Under the pieces are notes generated by a model, which was given only the letters and a program-made list of their open reading frames with translations, was not told the DNA's origin and made no database searches. The position numbers and the translations under genes were made by a program. A stretch of 64,000 bases of DNA from Paralichthys olivaceus (lineage: Eukaryota; Chordata; Actinopteri; Pleuronectiformes; Paralichthyidae): positions 10,917,001-10,981,000 of the forward strand of contig NC_091102.1 in the NCBI RefSeq assembly GCF_024713975.1. Direction: 5' to 3'. Shown here one piece after another: positions 24,401 through 35,591 of the stretch (position 1 is the first letter of the stretch; every line of letters begins with the position of its first letter).

Positions 24401-25074
24401 TTTGCAGTTGCAGTTGTAAAACACACTTTTGTGCACCTCTCCACGTGGTGGGTGAAAGGAGCTGGTTGCTATGACGACTCATCCTCTCCTCTCTTTTGCA
24501 CTAAATGCAAACAAAGAGAAGGAGAATGGCTGTGCGTCAGATTCCCAACACTTGGGGGCGCTGCAGCTTTCTCATTCAGACACCTAACTCAACCTTCCGT
24601 GTCAGGCGCAGGGTTTGATTTTGTATCAACAGCCTGATCGAGCTCAATCTGTGCTTCTGATTCTTTCTGTTAGTGTCACTTCATTTTCTGATAAAGTTTG
24701 AATCAGATTTTCATCAAAACGTCATGTGGTTCCTCCAAAGCTCTTGCTGAAAACTGATATACATTTGCTACATGACAAGCGTAAAATCCAAAGGATAATG
24801 GCTATAACCGCAAACCACAGAGCCATTGAGCACTAATTTGCAGATCTGTATTAGATTTATCCACATGTTTGTGTCATATTTTATCTTGTATGTGGATGAT
24901 TACGCACGGGGATGAATGTCACAGGGTGGAGATGTGACCTGTTGGATCTGCAGCTTTTGGTCACGGTGCCTTTTCTCTGATTCTTTTTGAGATGCTTCGA
25001 TGGAGACTCTCTGCAGGCGCACAGACCTGAAGGAATAATGGAGGGTGGACGCGGTGGGGAGTAGTCAGCGGGGC

Positions 25075-25375
25075 AGCCCTTACCCATTGGTCGCCTCAGA
25101 CACAGTAGCTCTCTCCCTCTCCCTCTCTCATAAATGCGCTCCCACCGCCGACCGTATCAGATAATCACAGGCCACTGAGCGAGGGGACACACCTTCAGCT
25201 GATTTTTTTTTCTCGGTGCCACAGTTTAACAAGGGAATGCGTTTTGATTCACGAAGCCGGGGTCATCAGTCCATGATTTGAGTCGTGTTTTGCAGCTTGC
25301 AGTTTCGCAATTTTGCGCTTTTTTCTTCTTCTTCTTTGCGATTAGGTTACGAGAGTGCTCCGCTTCGACGCGAGA
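25075..25375 (+). promoter_or_regulatory. dlx2a core promoter and 5' UTR
   Basis: Upstream of the dlx2a start codon there is an inverted CCAAT box (ccattgg, 25084-25090) and, about 45 bp on, a TATA-like 'cataaatg' (25129-25136), followed by GC-richer sequence and a T-rich 5' UTR. Transcription probably starts near 25155-25170. This is inferred from motif spacing only. Confidence 0.4.
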
Positions 25376-26717
25376 ATGACTGGGGTGTTTGAGAACTTAA
25401 ATACTGATATGCATTCGAACCAGATTACCTCAAGCAATTACCACAGCTTGCACAAATCGCAGGAGTCCCCGACCCTGCCGGTGTCCACGGCGACGGACAG
25501 CAGCTACTACAACAGCCAGCAGCCGGGCCACTGCGCCGGGTCTCCATTTGGCCAACTCGGCTCCTACCAGTACCACGGCAGCGCCACGACTAATGTGCCA
25601 TATAACGCAAAGTCTTACGACCTTGGTTTCAACTCAACTTATGGTGCATACAGCTCTTACGGCTCCAACCCCTCTCCAACTCCAGCCGACACAGGTAAGA
25701 AAGCTCTGAAATTATTTTTGAATAAAATTGTAAATGCTTTTGTTTGAGGCCAAAATTCAAAACTTGCTCATGGCAAGTCTGCAGAACAAGTTGGATCATG
25801 CGTAAAAATAATTGCAGGATAATTAGTATCTGGACAAAAATGATTTGGCACATACCTGTCTTAAAGAGAAAGAGAAAGGAAGGGCTACTTGTTCAATTCA
25901 TTCTTTGAAATGTATTATTTGTAGTACTAATTTGTAGTAATAGTCATTTTAAATCTGTTTGAAGCAAATGTGTTATTAGATGTAGATCTTCTAAAAATAA
26001 TGTACGCCTTTGAAAATGCATAACTGTTTCCATTATATTTTTTTTACAAAACCCCTAATACACAATGCGTTTGAATACTCCTTCAGAGAAAGAAGAGAGC
26101 GAGCCAGAAATCCGGATGGTTAATGGAAAACCAAAGAAGGTCAGGAAACCTCGGACCATTTATTCCAGCTTCCAACTGGCTGCACTTCAACGGAGGTTTC
26201 AGAAGACGCAGTATTTGGCTCTACCAGAACGGGCCGAGCTGGCAGCCTCGCTGGGCCTTACGCAAACACAGGTGGGTCCCACACTGTCAAATGTTAATTG
26301 TTTTTCTGCTAAACAAACAGTTAAATGTGGGTCTGGCCCCCAGAAAATATCATTTATGAATTTCATGCTGATAATCATTTTCTTCTCCAGGTCAAGATCT
26401 GGTTCCAAAACCGTCGCTCCAAGTTCAAGAAGTTGTGGAAAAGTGGAGAAATCCCCCCAGAGCAACACGTTGCTTCCAGCGAGTCCCCCCCGTGCACGTC
26501 CCCGCCAACGACTGTCTGGGACTTTCCACAGACTCAGAGAATGAACAGTGTCAACTCCAGTTTACCTCAGAGCTGCAGCCCTCCCAACACGACTGCGCCT
26601 TCCTCGTTTTTGGCGAACTACTCCTGGTACTCAAGCACGAACTCTACGGCGCATCTGCAGCCTCCTCTGGTCCAGCACCACCACAACTCCGCCATAAGCG
26701 CCGGGACGATATTCTGA
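25376..26717 (+). CDS. dlx2a: Distal-less homeobox 2 (Dlx2a), complete, three exons
   Basis: Homeodomain transcription factor needed, with Dlx1, for GABAergic forebrain neurons and pharyngeal-arch patterning; nuclear. Coding exons 25376-25694, 26087-26271 and 26391-26717 give 831 nt, 276 aa, close to the family length. The start [16 protein letters not shown] matches Dlx2. An upstream in-frame ATG at 25355 lies outside the family's usual N-terminus, so I prefer 25376. Exon 1 encodes the Dlx N-terminal domain, rich in Ser/Tyr. Exons 2 and 3 encode the homeodomain, from [18 protein letters not shown] through [17 protein letters not shown] to [19 protein letters not shown] in helix 3. The C-terminus ends [11 protein letters not shown], the Dlx2 tail. 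Introns are GT-AG. The gene is convergent with dlx1a. Linkage to dlx1 supports the 'a' paralog over dlx2b. Confidence 0.97.
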
Positions 26718-27410
26718 AAATTATAATAATAAAAAAGAACATCGGGTTTAAATCGGACGATACTGGTGAAAAAAAAGAAAATGCCAATACCTTCATTTTG
26801 CAGACCTAGTGTGTGCGCCATGCGAACTTTACGCATCAAGGAGAAGTTAATGGAGCCAGGAAGGTTCATGGACCAGTAGACACAGATTTCTACAGTTATT
26901 TTTGTATTTATTTATTTTGTGTATGTCGAGGGATGAATGAACCACTATTACCCAAAGCAATCACAGCCTGGGCTTGTGCCCACTTTTACGCGGACGTCAC
27001 TTTTTTGCCATTCCTGCTAAAATAACACACCTATCGCAGGACGAACCTGTCACAGATGTAGCACAAGTTAACTGTATCGTGCCTTTTTCAACATGACCTC
27101 ATTTTGTTGTTAGACGATTAAAAAAGACAACTTACCTTTATCCATAATGTCATCAGTTGGTTTGAATATATTTTGGGGGGTAAGTGTGTGAATCCACGAT
27201 TGTAAATATTTTACCACAGCTTTTTTTGATGACGCTTTGACTGTTTTTTAAGGCTATTGGTGCAAATCCATTAACCACCGTAAGCTACTGATTGTCCCAC
27301 CCTCTGATTTTCTTGTATCACACTTTTAATTGTATTATGTTCTTATTTATTTTAGCAGTGTTTCATATATGGCCAGACGTTATTTAAATAAAATGTTTTC
27401 TGTGCAGAGC
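26718..27410 (+). other. dlx2a 3' UTR with likely poly(A) signal
   Basis: Non-coding, T-rich sequence follows the stop codon. A canonical AATAAA occurs at about 27387-27392, so the transcript probably ends near 27405-27415. No competing gene feature is seen in this interval. Confidence 0.5.
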
Positions 27411-29239
27411 CCATCCTTCTGTTTCTATTTCCAAACAACATGTCTGTGCAACACGCAATTCTGACACTGAGGAGAAATTGTGTGTTGTCTCTCTTCCTCT
27501 AAAATTGTCCCATAATAACACATCTGCTCAGGAACAGCTCACAGAAAGTTGTGCGTTTAAAAAAAAATAGATTTAATGTTTGCTTGGTGCTGCATGATTT
27601 TGATTTTCATGTCAGATGGCTTCATTTCAGAAAATCAAAAGAAGTTGTAGCTTGATATTTCAAATTTAACCAGTTAAAGATTAAATTTACTGAACAAAAA
27701 AACTTCATTTGAATATTTATAAACTGGTACAAGCACACAAGTTATTTTTATTTAGTGAGTCATCTATGTTGTATTGACCTGTATTTTGGTGATGGTTTAC
27801 TGGAAAATGGTAAAAAAAAAAAAAATGCACACACTTGGCTGCTAACAAATTAGCCTAGCATGTCATGCCGGCTAAGTTGCTTAGCAACCACTCAGGACTA
27901 GCTTGATGCTAAGCTAACTTTAGTCTTCTTGGACTTTAGGTTTACTTGAAAGGTTCCGCTGATCAAAGGCCTCTTCTTAAGTAATGAGATGTTTGTAATG
28001 AGTGCTATGGCGCCATCACAAGCGCGGACAAGCAGAAGAAGATCCCTCCGCTGTCTCGGGTTACATTTATTTTACCCGGTTCCGTCAGCGGATGATTAGT
28101 CCGAGCTGAGCCGGGGGGGGGTCACACCAGTGACGGGGGGGGGGCAACAACACGCCCTGGCAAGCGAGAGGGTTTAAGATGAGGGTGGGCACGACCGAGC
28201 CCGGGATCCTCAGACTGTGTGGAGTCACTCTCCAGACGTTTTATGAAGTCAGCCTAACAAGAGAGACAGAGAGGAGCTGGCTCCAACACAGCCCGGAGCT
28301 ACTCCATCATGGAAACATTTCTCACAACTCTGTGATCTCTGAAGACGAGCACATTGACCTACATTACTGGTTATGAGGCTCCTGGGGCCTGTAGGCTATA
28401 GGAAAAAACGCAGGGGCACGTCCAGACACTTCATTCACATTCACTGCAACCAGGGAAATGCATTTTATTATAATATTGTATCAGGGCTATTCAATAGACA
28501 CGCAGATTTAGATAGATACACAGATCTCATTCACCATCATCTCCCCTTCAAACCACCTCAGGCCATGGGAGCGTTTGTTCATGATTAGGACTGTAACCTC
28601 TCTGTGTTGCTGCAGCTCCATGGTGGAGCCTCCTCCTCGGGGCTGACAGCATCAGATCCCAGTGCCCCCAACAACATTACACCCAGGCTGCATGTGTGCA
28701 GCAGGGCCTCTGCAGGTTTGACTTGTCTGTACTGTTATTGCACAGGGAGAGTAAATGCATGATGTCAGGGCCTGCATGAAGCACCATGGACTGAGATGAC
28801 ACAGCTTTAGTCATTCATTCATAGTTATATGAACAGATTCCTTACTAATACTTAAGTAAATTGTTTCTGGGTTTTAATCAGTCACATCATTTAATAAAAT
28901 TGCATTTCTGCCTGTTGCTCCACGTGACTCCAGTCATCATGGATCAGCTGCTGTGGTTTGTTCTGTTTTTTTGTTGCGTTTTTCTAAGCAACTTGTAAAT
29001 GCCATACCCTCTTTAATTTATACCCTGATCTGTAATTTTATCCAGATTTGCTCCGGTTTGAGCATTCTGGCTTTCAAATCTGAAAGCCTGCAATTACTAT
29101 ATAATTCTTCGCAATTTTAGATGTCCTAATATGGGATGCAATCTTTTTTTTTTTTTGCACAAGACAATTTCGCTGCTATTTCAAGCATCAACATTGTCAA
29201 AGTTGTATGTACATAATAAATGGGAATATCAATGCATAG

Positions 29240-29480
29240 TTTTTAGTCCTAACATCTTGACTCGACGGTAATTATATCCGTGTGGAGCCGATGCAGAATT
29301 AGCCGGAATTGCATGGTGACTGCTGCTTTAAATTTTAAAAAATTACTCATAATTTCCCCCCAAAGATTACCAAGATCTCGAGTGCACAATGTCATCAGCG
29401 TAATGAGGAGTAAACATTTATGCTAATAATCTACATTTTTTTCCCCATCAGCTATAAAGAGGGGGAAATAAAGCAGACAT
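29240..29480. promoter_or_regulatory. Candidate dlx intergenic enhancer (I12-type), block 1
   Basis: Contains homeodomain-type sites, 'ggtaattatatcc', 'ttactcataattt' and 'atgctaataatct', in non-repetitive sequence, ending with 'atcagctataaagaggggg'. Its position between convergent dlx genes fits I12a or I12b. Which one cannot be decided by eye, and conservation was not computed. Confidence 0.4.
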
Positions 29481-29583
29481 TTTCCAGTCATATTCTGAAC
29501 TCTGCTGCTGGAGCTGAGACCAACACATGGGACACATTTTGTGGGATTTAAGCGCTCATGGTTCGTCTGTGTCTGTGCTGCAG

Positions 29584-29675
29584 GATGAAGATGCTGCTGC
29601 AGCTCCTCTGCCTCCTGCTCCTCTGAGCCTCCTCACATGGAGCCGTATGGCCCCTTCAACACCAGGGGCTGAAAG
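29584..29675 (+). ncRNA. Exon-like segment, possible lncRNA exon antisense to dlx1a
   Basis: A 92-nt stretch is bounded by a good acceptor (gtctgtgtctgtgctgcag) and a good donor (gaaag/gtgagc) on the plus strand. Only very short frames lie inside (MKMLLQLLCLLLL then stop), so it would be non-coding. In mouse an antisense Dlx1 transcript (Dlx1as) exists, and a plus-strand transcript from here would run antisense across dlx1a. This is a prediction from splice motifs only. Confidence 0.2.
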
Positions 29676-30099
29676 GTGAGCATTTTGTATTTCTTTACTT
29701 TTTAATTGGAAGTGACGCCTGGATGCATTTGAGTAGCGTTTGAAAAAACAAAACAGGAAACATCTCCATCTCCACCTCTCCCTTTGCTATATCGCATGCA
29801 TTTACTTTTTCTTTTCAATTCTTTTTCACATCGGTGAATGTTGCTGATTATTTGATGATCTGAGCTACTTTATTAATGGTGACATTTCACGTGGGTTTTA
29901 TGCTGTAACTTTGAAATCTGCTGTGTATTTAACCGATGAGCTTCTTTTGCTGGATTATGTGAAAAAATAAAAAAAAAACGTCCTGCATCTGAGAGAGCAG
30001 CTCACACCGGGAGGAAATGTAAGGAAGGAGAGACACACAAGTTGTTCTTTAATTCGCTGGCTGCTTTCATTCCTCCTGCTTTGTGCTTTTGCTAATTTT

Positions 30100-30480
30100 G
30101 CAGCCTCTTCGCATTGACAACTCATGTGATGTACACCTGCAAGCAATTTGCCAGCCTTATACACATAGGCCAAGTCTAAGGGAACAGTGACGCAATGGCA
30201 GCTCACCTATTTCGCTATTTTATATCTTTCTTTTTTCACGGCAGCAGCACATTTCTTTCAGAGCACCATCTCTTTTGTCAGCGCAGGAAAAAAAGAAAGA
30301 TCCTCCATGCGAAAAAAAATTGCTCATAATTACCTCAGAGATAGGAAACTGCATTAGAATAAATAAGGGCGAAATGACTGTAATTATGCTGGGTTTGATG
30401 GGCTCAGCTCGTATAATCAAGAGGAGAATACAGCGAAATAACACTGACCCTCTTGGATGTGCAGCTGCGCCTTTCTGGGG
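30100..30480. promoter_or_regulatory. Candidate dlx intergenic enhancer (I12-type), block 2
   Basis: Non-repetitive sequence with several homeodomain core sites, including 'ttgctcataattacctcag' and 'gactgtaattatgctgggt', plus 'cgtataatcaagagg'. TAATTA cores suit Dlx autoregulation, known for the I12b enhancer in mouse and zebrafish. Assignment rests on position and motif content; no alignment was possible. Confidence 0.45.
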
Positions 30481-32027
30481 CTTAGGTAGGTATATTTATG
30501 TTCGCTGCAGCAGCCACAGCACAATTCATATTCTTTTTTAATGGTAGAAGGCTGCATGGGCCTGTTCTTCATATAAGATGCTTCACACAGAACTGTCTCC
30601 TATATATTCTCTTCCTTTTTCATGTTATAATAACAATGGAGGCTGCAGGGTTGAAGCTCGCACAAAGAGAAAGCATTATACATGAACAGATCTTTTCTTC
30701 TTCTTTCAAGATACTTTTGGTTTCATGTTTTTTAATATAGGCCTAGTAATATTAATAAAACATGCTGAGGTTATAGATTATAATGAATCATTTTGTGATG
30801 ATGCACTTTAAAAACGTATATGGAACAAATTAAAAAATAAATGATGTGAGGTTATGGTGTTAGCTGTTTCAAGTCTGTACTGTATCTCTCAGAGATGCTG
30901 ATGTTCAGACTGTTAAAAAAAACGGAATCAGATTCGTCATTAGAATTACAAAACATTCATATATTCATGTGGCAGCAGGAGGAGGCCGAGTATCAGGCCC
31001 ATTTGCAATTAATTACCTTTTTTTTAGTAAAAATATCAGAAAATTAATTTAGGTTGTGGTCGGGGATATTTCATTTTATATTATTTTATAAAGTGATTAC
31101 ATTATTGTCTTATTTTCGTTTTATTTTTATTTTCCATTTTTGTCTTCTTATTCTTATTTTAATTTTCAAATTTTCCTTTTCTATAATGTCGATATTGACA
31201 ATTCCACCTGTGTCTAATGCAGGTTACTGTATTTTTTAGGTGTCTTCCTAAAAATAAAATGAAACATATTTTATTTTATTTTAGAAAATAAACAATAAAA
31301 TACATTTAAAAAAGAAAATACATATAAAACAATAATATTTGTATTAATGTAAATAATTTAAGGTTATTTTTCATAGTATAAATATATATGGCATCAGAAA
31401 TATAGATGCAAACTAAATAATTTTTTTCATTTGAAACACATTTGAACAAATGATTGGATTATAAAATTGAAATGTGATGATTAACTAAATACTCACTGCT
31501 CAAGCGAGTCATGGGACACAGTGAATAAAGTGCTTGTGCCCCAAACAAGGAGGCCTTTTGAACTTTCCACTTTCACTGATCTCCATCTGATCTGCTCCAT
31601 GTCCCGCTTTGCTCTTCCACTTTTTTTTTTTTTTTTTTGCAGCACCTGCCTCTTGTGCAATTATTCACTTAACACACTCAATTGATCTCACCCATTCTCT
31701 GCAGAGAATCTGGATTGTCAAAGACAAATAGGGGGAAGATTTTCTAGTTTGGCTGCGAGGGAGAAAAGTTGAAAAGAAGAAAGAAATAAGTGATGTTGAA
31801 TGAATGAACCGCAGCTCTCCCGCACCGCGACGGTTAAAGCACAATAACATGAGGGATTATCAGCCACTGTGGTTTCTCAACTATTTATCCTAGAAGCATG
31901 CAGTGACACTTTTTGTTTTCTGTTATATTTTAAACTGTAACTGTAAATGCTTATTGTTTTTTTTTTACATGCAACATTTTTAATTCTTAGTTCACTCGAG
32001 AGCTTTGACAACATCTGCAGTATGTAT

Positions 32028-32066
<39 letters not shown>
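32028..32066. repeat. (CAG)n trinucleotide run
   Basis: About 13 CAG/GCA units. Translated on the plus strand in one frame it gives an alanine run, but no gene context supports coding use. Confidence 0.9.
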
Positions 32067-32299
32067 CAGAGCCATGTAAACGCTCAACACAACCATAAAT
32101 CTAAACGAGCAGCCTTCAGCAGCTCACACAGTCGGACTCACACTCTGCCTGCTACAATGCGACCAACATGATACTGCTTTGTGTCAGCTCACATTAGACC
32201 TGCACCACGCTGAAACCTTTCTTTTCACACGTTAAGGAGGCTGCGTGGGGAGGGTGGTGGTGCACGGTGGGGTGCATGCATGGAGGGTTGAATCAGACA

Positions 32300-33328
32300 C
32301 CTTTTCGTGACATAATTTAAATCATCATTTTACTGCTTTTGAAACTTTTTGCACATTATGTACATAAACTTCAGCAACAGATCAATAAATTAAAGTGATC
32401 AATACAAAACTAAATATTTTTTTCCTATTTTGACTTAACACATCTGGACAAATACATAAAAGCCTAAAACCCTGTTTCACAGCGTATCCAGTACAGCACA
32501 AAAAAAAAGAAAAAACAAATCTGGGAAATTATGTACAAAATACAGTGACACATGAGCTGCTCACCCTCAGGATATTTTTTTTCTAAAGCAGCAAATCGTC
32601 ACGCCGTTTACATTTTTCACATAACACCGGGGCACGGCATAGAAAAGCTTTTGCTTGCATTAGTGCAGCATTAACAACACAGTGTTGTTATTTCAAACAC
32701 ACTCACAAAATGAACACAGACTGACCTCAACATAAGAAACTAGCTCGAATAATTTAACTTAAATAACAAACACATATATAAACAACATAGTAGCAATTTG
32801 AGGCTTTGAACAATATGCTCTGTGGTTGTATGCGTAATGATCGGATGGATGGAATTTATAAATCTCCCCTTTAAGGCCGAATTAACTATTTTAACTGTGG
32901 GTGGATGCAGATTGATTCCAGGGCCCCATCATCACCTTTGACCCAACATCTGGCGTATAAACAAACACGCGTTTTCATATAAACATGTAGCCTATAGCTT
33001 AACAACAGAATGACTCACACAGATATGATTTAAAAAAGGCAAACCGACACAAAGGTGATAAACGGCAACCAAAAAAAGATCCATTTGTCTACGATTCCCG
33101 CTGACTGTCACGGGCGGGTTGCCCTCGGTCGCTTTGCGTGCCTGTTCAGTCTCTCAGCTCCTTCTTCGCTGTTTGTAGTCATCCGGGTTGAGGAGGCCTC
33201 GGTGTCAGCTGGCGGCATGCGGCAGCAGACTCCCGGGGTCGGTGTTGTGCATTATCAGTGCTGGGCCAGGCTGAGCCACCGTCCTGACACACGAGCCACG
33301 AGCAGAGTCGAGGGGCTGAGGTCTGTGT
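32300..33328 (-). other. Probable dlx1a 3' UTR
   Basis: About 1 kb of non-coding, AT-rich sequence downstream of the dlx1a stop codon on the minus strand. No canonical AATAAA was found on that strand, so the end of the transcript is uncertain; the region around 32330-32560 has the low-complexity character of a 3' UTR. Confidence 0.3.
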
Positions 33329-34625
33329 TCACATGAGCTGTGACTGTTGCATAGACTCTTGGTGTGTCGTGGGGTACCATGAGGTGTAGCTGGGGATGTA
33401 AGATCCGGTTGTGCCCACTGAAGTCTTCACCGTGGTCGACGAGCTCCAGACAGGTGGCACCGTGGGAGAGCCGCTCGAGAGTCCACGGCCAGTGGCCAAA
33501 GCGGCGGCGTCAATCGTGCCGCCGCCTTGCTTCATCAGTTTCTTGAATTTAGATCGCTTGTTCTGAAACCAGATCTTCACCTGGGAAGATAAAGAGGAAA
33601 CAAGGATGAGACGATTGAAACTGAAGTTAAATAATAGACAAACGGTATTAAGGGTTTAAAAAAAGGTTTTTTACGCATACTTTACGCACACAAATTTCAT
33701 CCAACAAAGTTGGATGAAGAACATTTTAATAATAGTAATTTAATAGTAATTGCAATAAGCTCGAGTATGCTGTAAAAAAGATGGATGCTCCAGCAGAGTG
33801 AAGCTATTTGTGAATGTCTCGTGGACTTGCCTGTGTCTGAGTGAGACCCAGCGACGCTGCGAGCTCAGCTCTCTCCGGTAACGCCAAATATTGGGTTTGC
33901 TGAAATCTCCTGTTCAAAGCTTGAAGTTGTAAACTGGAATAGATAGTCCTTGGTTTTCTGATCTTTTTCCCTTTTCCGTTGAATCGAACCTCTCCGCCTT
34001 CCACCACTGTGTTTTTCTCTGTTTCTGGCGCTGGAGACAAAAAAAAAGAAGCAAAGAAGAGAGGAGAGACGAAAAATGAGGAGGCAGTTGTAGCCAACAG
34101 TGTTGCGCAGCAATGAATACTCCAGCGCTGTACTTTCGGTATAATTACCCTTAATTGCATACATTGTTTATAGCGTTACGCAATAAATAATTACCAAGCC
34201 TAATTCCATCGTCTGGCTCGTCTTTTTTCGGTGCAACGGGGATTGTATGGAGCAGACAGTCGTGCTTGCGCGTAAAGTTGATAAATAAGATGCAAAGATG
34301 CTGTAGCACACTTACCTGTGTCCTCTAACCGCGTCTGTGTGAGTGCCGAGCTGTTTTGGTAGGTCTGTACTGTGCTCAGATATGGACTGGTGGAATGGCT
34401 GCCGACGGAGTTCACGTATGGATAACCCAAAGATCTGGGGAACGATGAGCCCGGACTGTAGCTGTCGTGCTGGGTATGACCTGCAGAATGTAAACAGTGC
34501 ATGGGATAGTGTCCGTGAGACATGGACGAAGGCGACATTTGTTGACTCGGGGGTCCAAACTCCATGAAAACGGCTTTTCCTGAGGCAGGGCTATTAAGAC
34601 TTTCTGGAATTGTAGTCATTGTCAT
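33329..34625 (-). CDS. dlx1a: Distal-less homeobox 1 (Dlx1a), complete, three exons
   Basis: Homeodomain transcription factor acting with Dlx2 in ventral forebrain interneurons, retina and branchial arches; nuclear. Coding exons 34316-34625, 33831-34030 and 33329-33580 give 762 nt, 253 aa, near the usual length of about 255. The start [13 protein letters not shown] matches Dlx1; an ATG two codons earlier (34631) is in frame but not the family start. Exon 1 encodes [18 protein letters not shown] and [11 protein letters not shown]. Exons 2 and 3 encode the homeodomain, from [19 protein letters not shown] to [20 protein letters not shown]. The C-terminus ends [20 protein letters not shown] then SQLM. 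Intron 1 is GT-AG. Intron 2 has a GC donor (cag/gcaagt), the only one consistent with the reading frame. The gene is convergent with dlx2a. Confidence 0.97.
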
Positions 34626-34890
34626 CTCCACTGGCGGTTCCCCTCGTCTCGCTTTTGTTGTTTTCCTTCTATGATCTCAGTGAAGGAAGAGTCCCAATTT
34701 AAGCCGAGCAGATTTTTTCTCTTTCCATTCATAAGAAAATGCAGTTTGTCCCTGTGAAAAGTCCTAGGTATGATGCTGTGGACCAAGACAAACTCGCTCA
34801 AAGGTTTGAATCTCGGACTCATGAATATTCATCAAAGACTGTCGCTGATTGGTCCACTCTCTCCAAGAGGGAAGCCGATTGGCGACGCTG
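34626..34890 (-). promoter_or_regulatory. dlx1a 5' UTR and proximal promoter
   Basis: On the minus strand two CCAAT boxes (attgg on the plus strand at 34848-34852 and 34878-34882) lie 220-260 bp upstream of the dlx1a start. Between them and the gene is a perfect 12-bp palindrome, atgaatattcat (34821-34832), which could bind a POU or homeodomain dimer or stand in for a TATA element. The start site is inferred, not seen. Confidence 0.4.
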
Positions 34891-35498
34891 GGGCTGGGTC
34901 CGAAGAAGCTGATAAAGTCAAGGAAAAGCACAAAACCTCAGATTTACACTGACATGTCAAGATTCACCATTAATATTATTATTATTATTATTGTTGTTGT
35001 TGAAAACACAGTCTTTAACAACATGTATTGTCTAGGTAAAATAATATAATACATTAAAGTGTGATTACATATTTTTCTGGTGCTATTTTTTCTCAGCACT
35101 ACAAACAAAATGTATATTATCTAATCCAACGTGGTCATGTATATAATTACAGGTCTTGGTAATAAGGTGAAATGTGTCTTGTTCTGTTCTTTTTTTGTCT
35201 CTAAACGCCTTTTAATAAAGTTAAATAATATTTGCAGCCTCGTTAAAGATGCCCTGCTGCTGCTGCTGCTGGCCATGCGCTTTGATTAAAGCTGTTCTGA
35301 TTAAAGCGGCTACTTCTCTATCAGGAGGGAAGAGTATTAGCATAACAGTGCTGTTTAATTTTCATAAGTAGTTCTGTGATTAGTCATGTATTTAACACTT
35401 AGACCGGCCTCAGGTCTCAGTTACACCTGGCAGCAGTGGGACGTTACAACAGTTTTCTGTGATGTCAAATGAGGTTTATTGGTGCACCGTAATGCAAT

Positions 35499-35591
35499 GT
35501 GTGTGTGTATGTATGTATGTATGTATGTATGTATGTATGTATGTATGTATGTATGTATGTATGCATATATATATATATATATATATATATA
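35499..35591. repeat. Compound (GTAT)n/(AT)n microsatellite
   Basis: A GT run passes into about 14 GTAT tetranucleotide units and then an AT run of about 26 bp. Confidence 0.95.

Larger units (their letters stand above)
14760..25075. other. Intergenic region between itga6 and dlx2a
   Basis: About 10 kb between the itga6 promoter and the dlx2a promoter with no reading frame I can assign. It contains a TG microsatellite (16405-16447), a dispersed fish repeat (17255-17480), a duplicated block (18478-18552 and 18887-18965) and an inverted-repeat cluster (21083-21492). The rest is unassigned; distal dlx2 regulatory elements may lie here. Confidence 0.7.
27410..32300. other. dlx2a-dlx1a intergenic region
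   Basis: About 5 kb between the two convergent homeobox genes. In other vertebrates this interval carries the I12a and I12b forebrain enhancers. I see no protein-coding gene. Two blocks listed separately (29240-29480 and 30100-30480) look like enhancer candidates; 27800-28600 is a mixed GC-rich stretch with G runs; 31020-31460 is very AT-rich and low in complexity. Confidence 0.75.

Noticed and set aside
24299..24637. 112-codon frame just upstream of dlx2a
   Set aside because: No recognisable domain, Cys/His spacing is not a known finger, and it looks like non-coding DNA.
25355..25375. Upstream in-frame ATG of dlx2a
   Set aside because: The Dlx2 family starts MTGVF; the extra seven codons have no counterpart that I know of.
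31947..32171. Frame with a poly-alanine run on the plus strand
   Set aside because: The run is simply the CAG microsatellite; no homologous flanking sequence and no gene context.
34626..34631. ATG two codons upstream of the chosen dlx1a start
   Set aside because: The family starts MTMTT; the earlier ATG remains possible but would add only Met-Glu.
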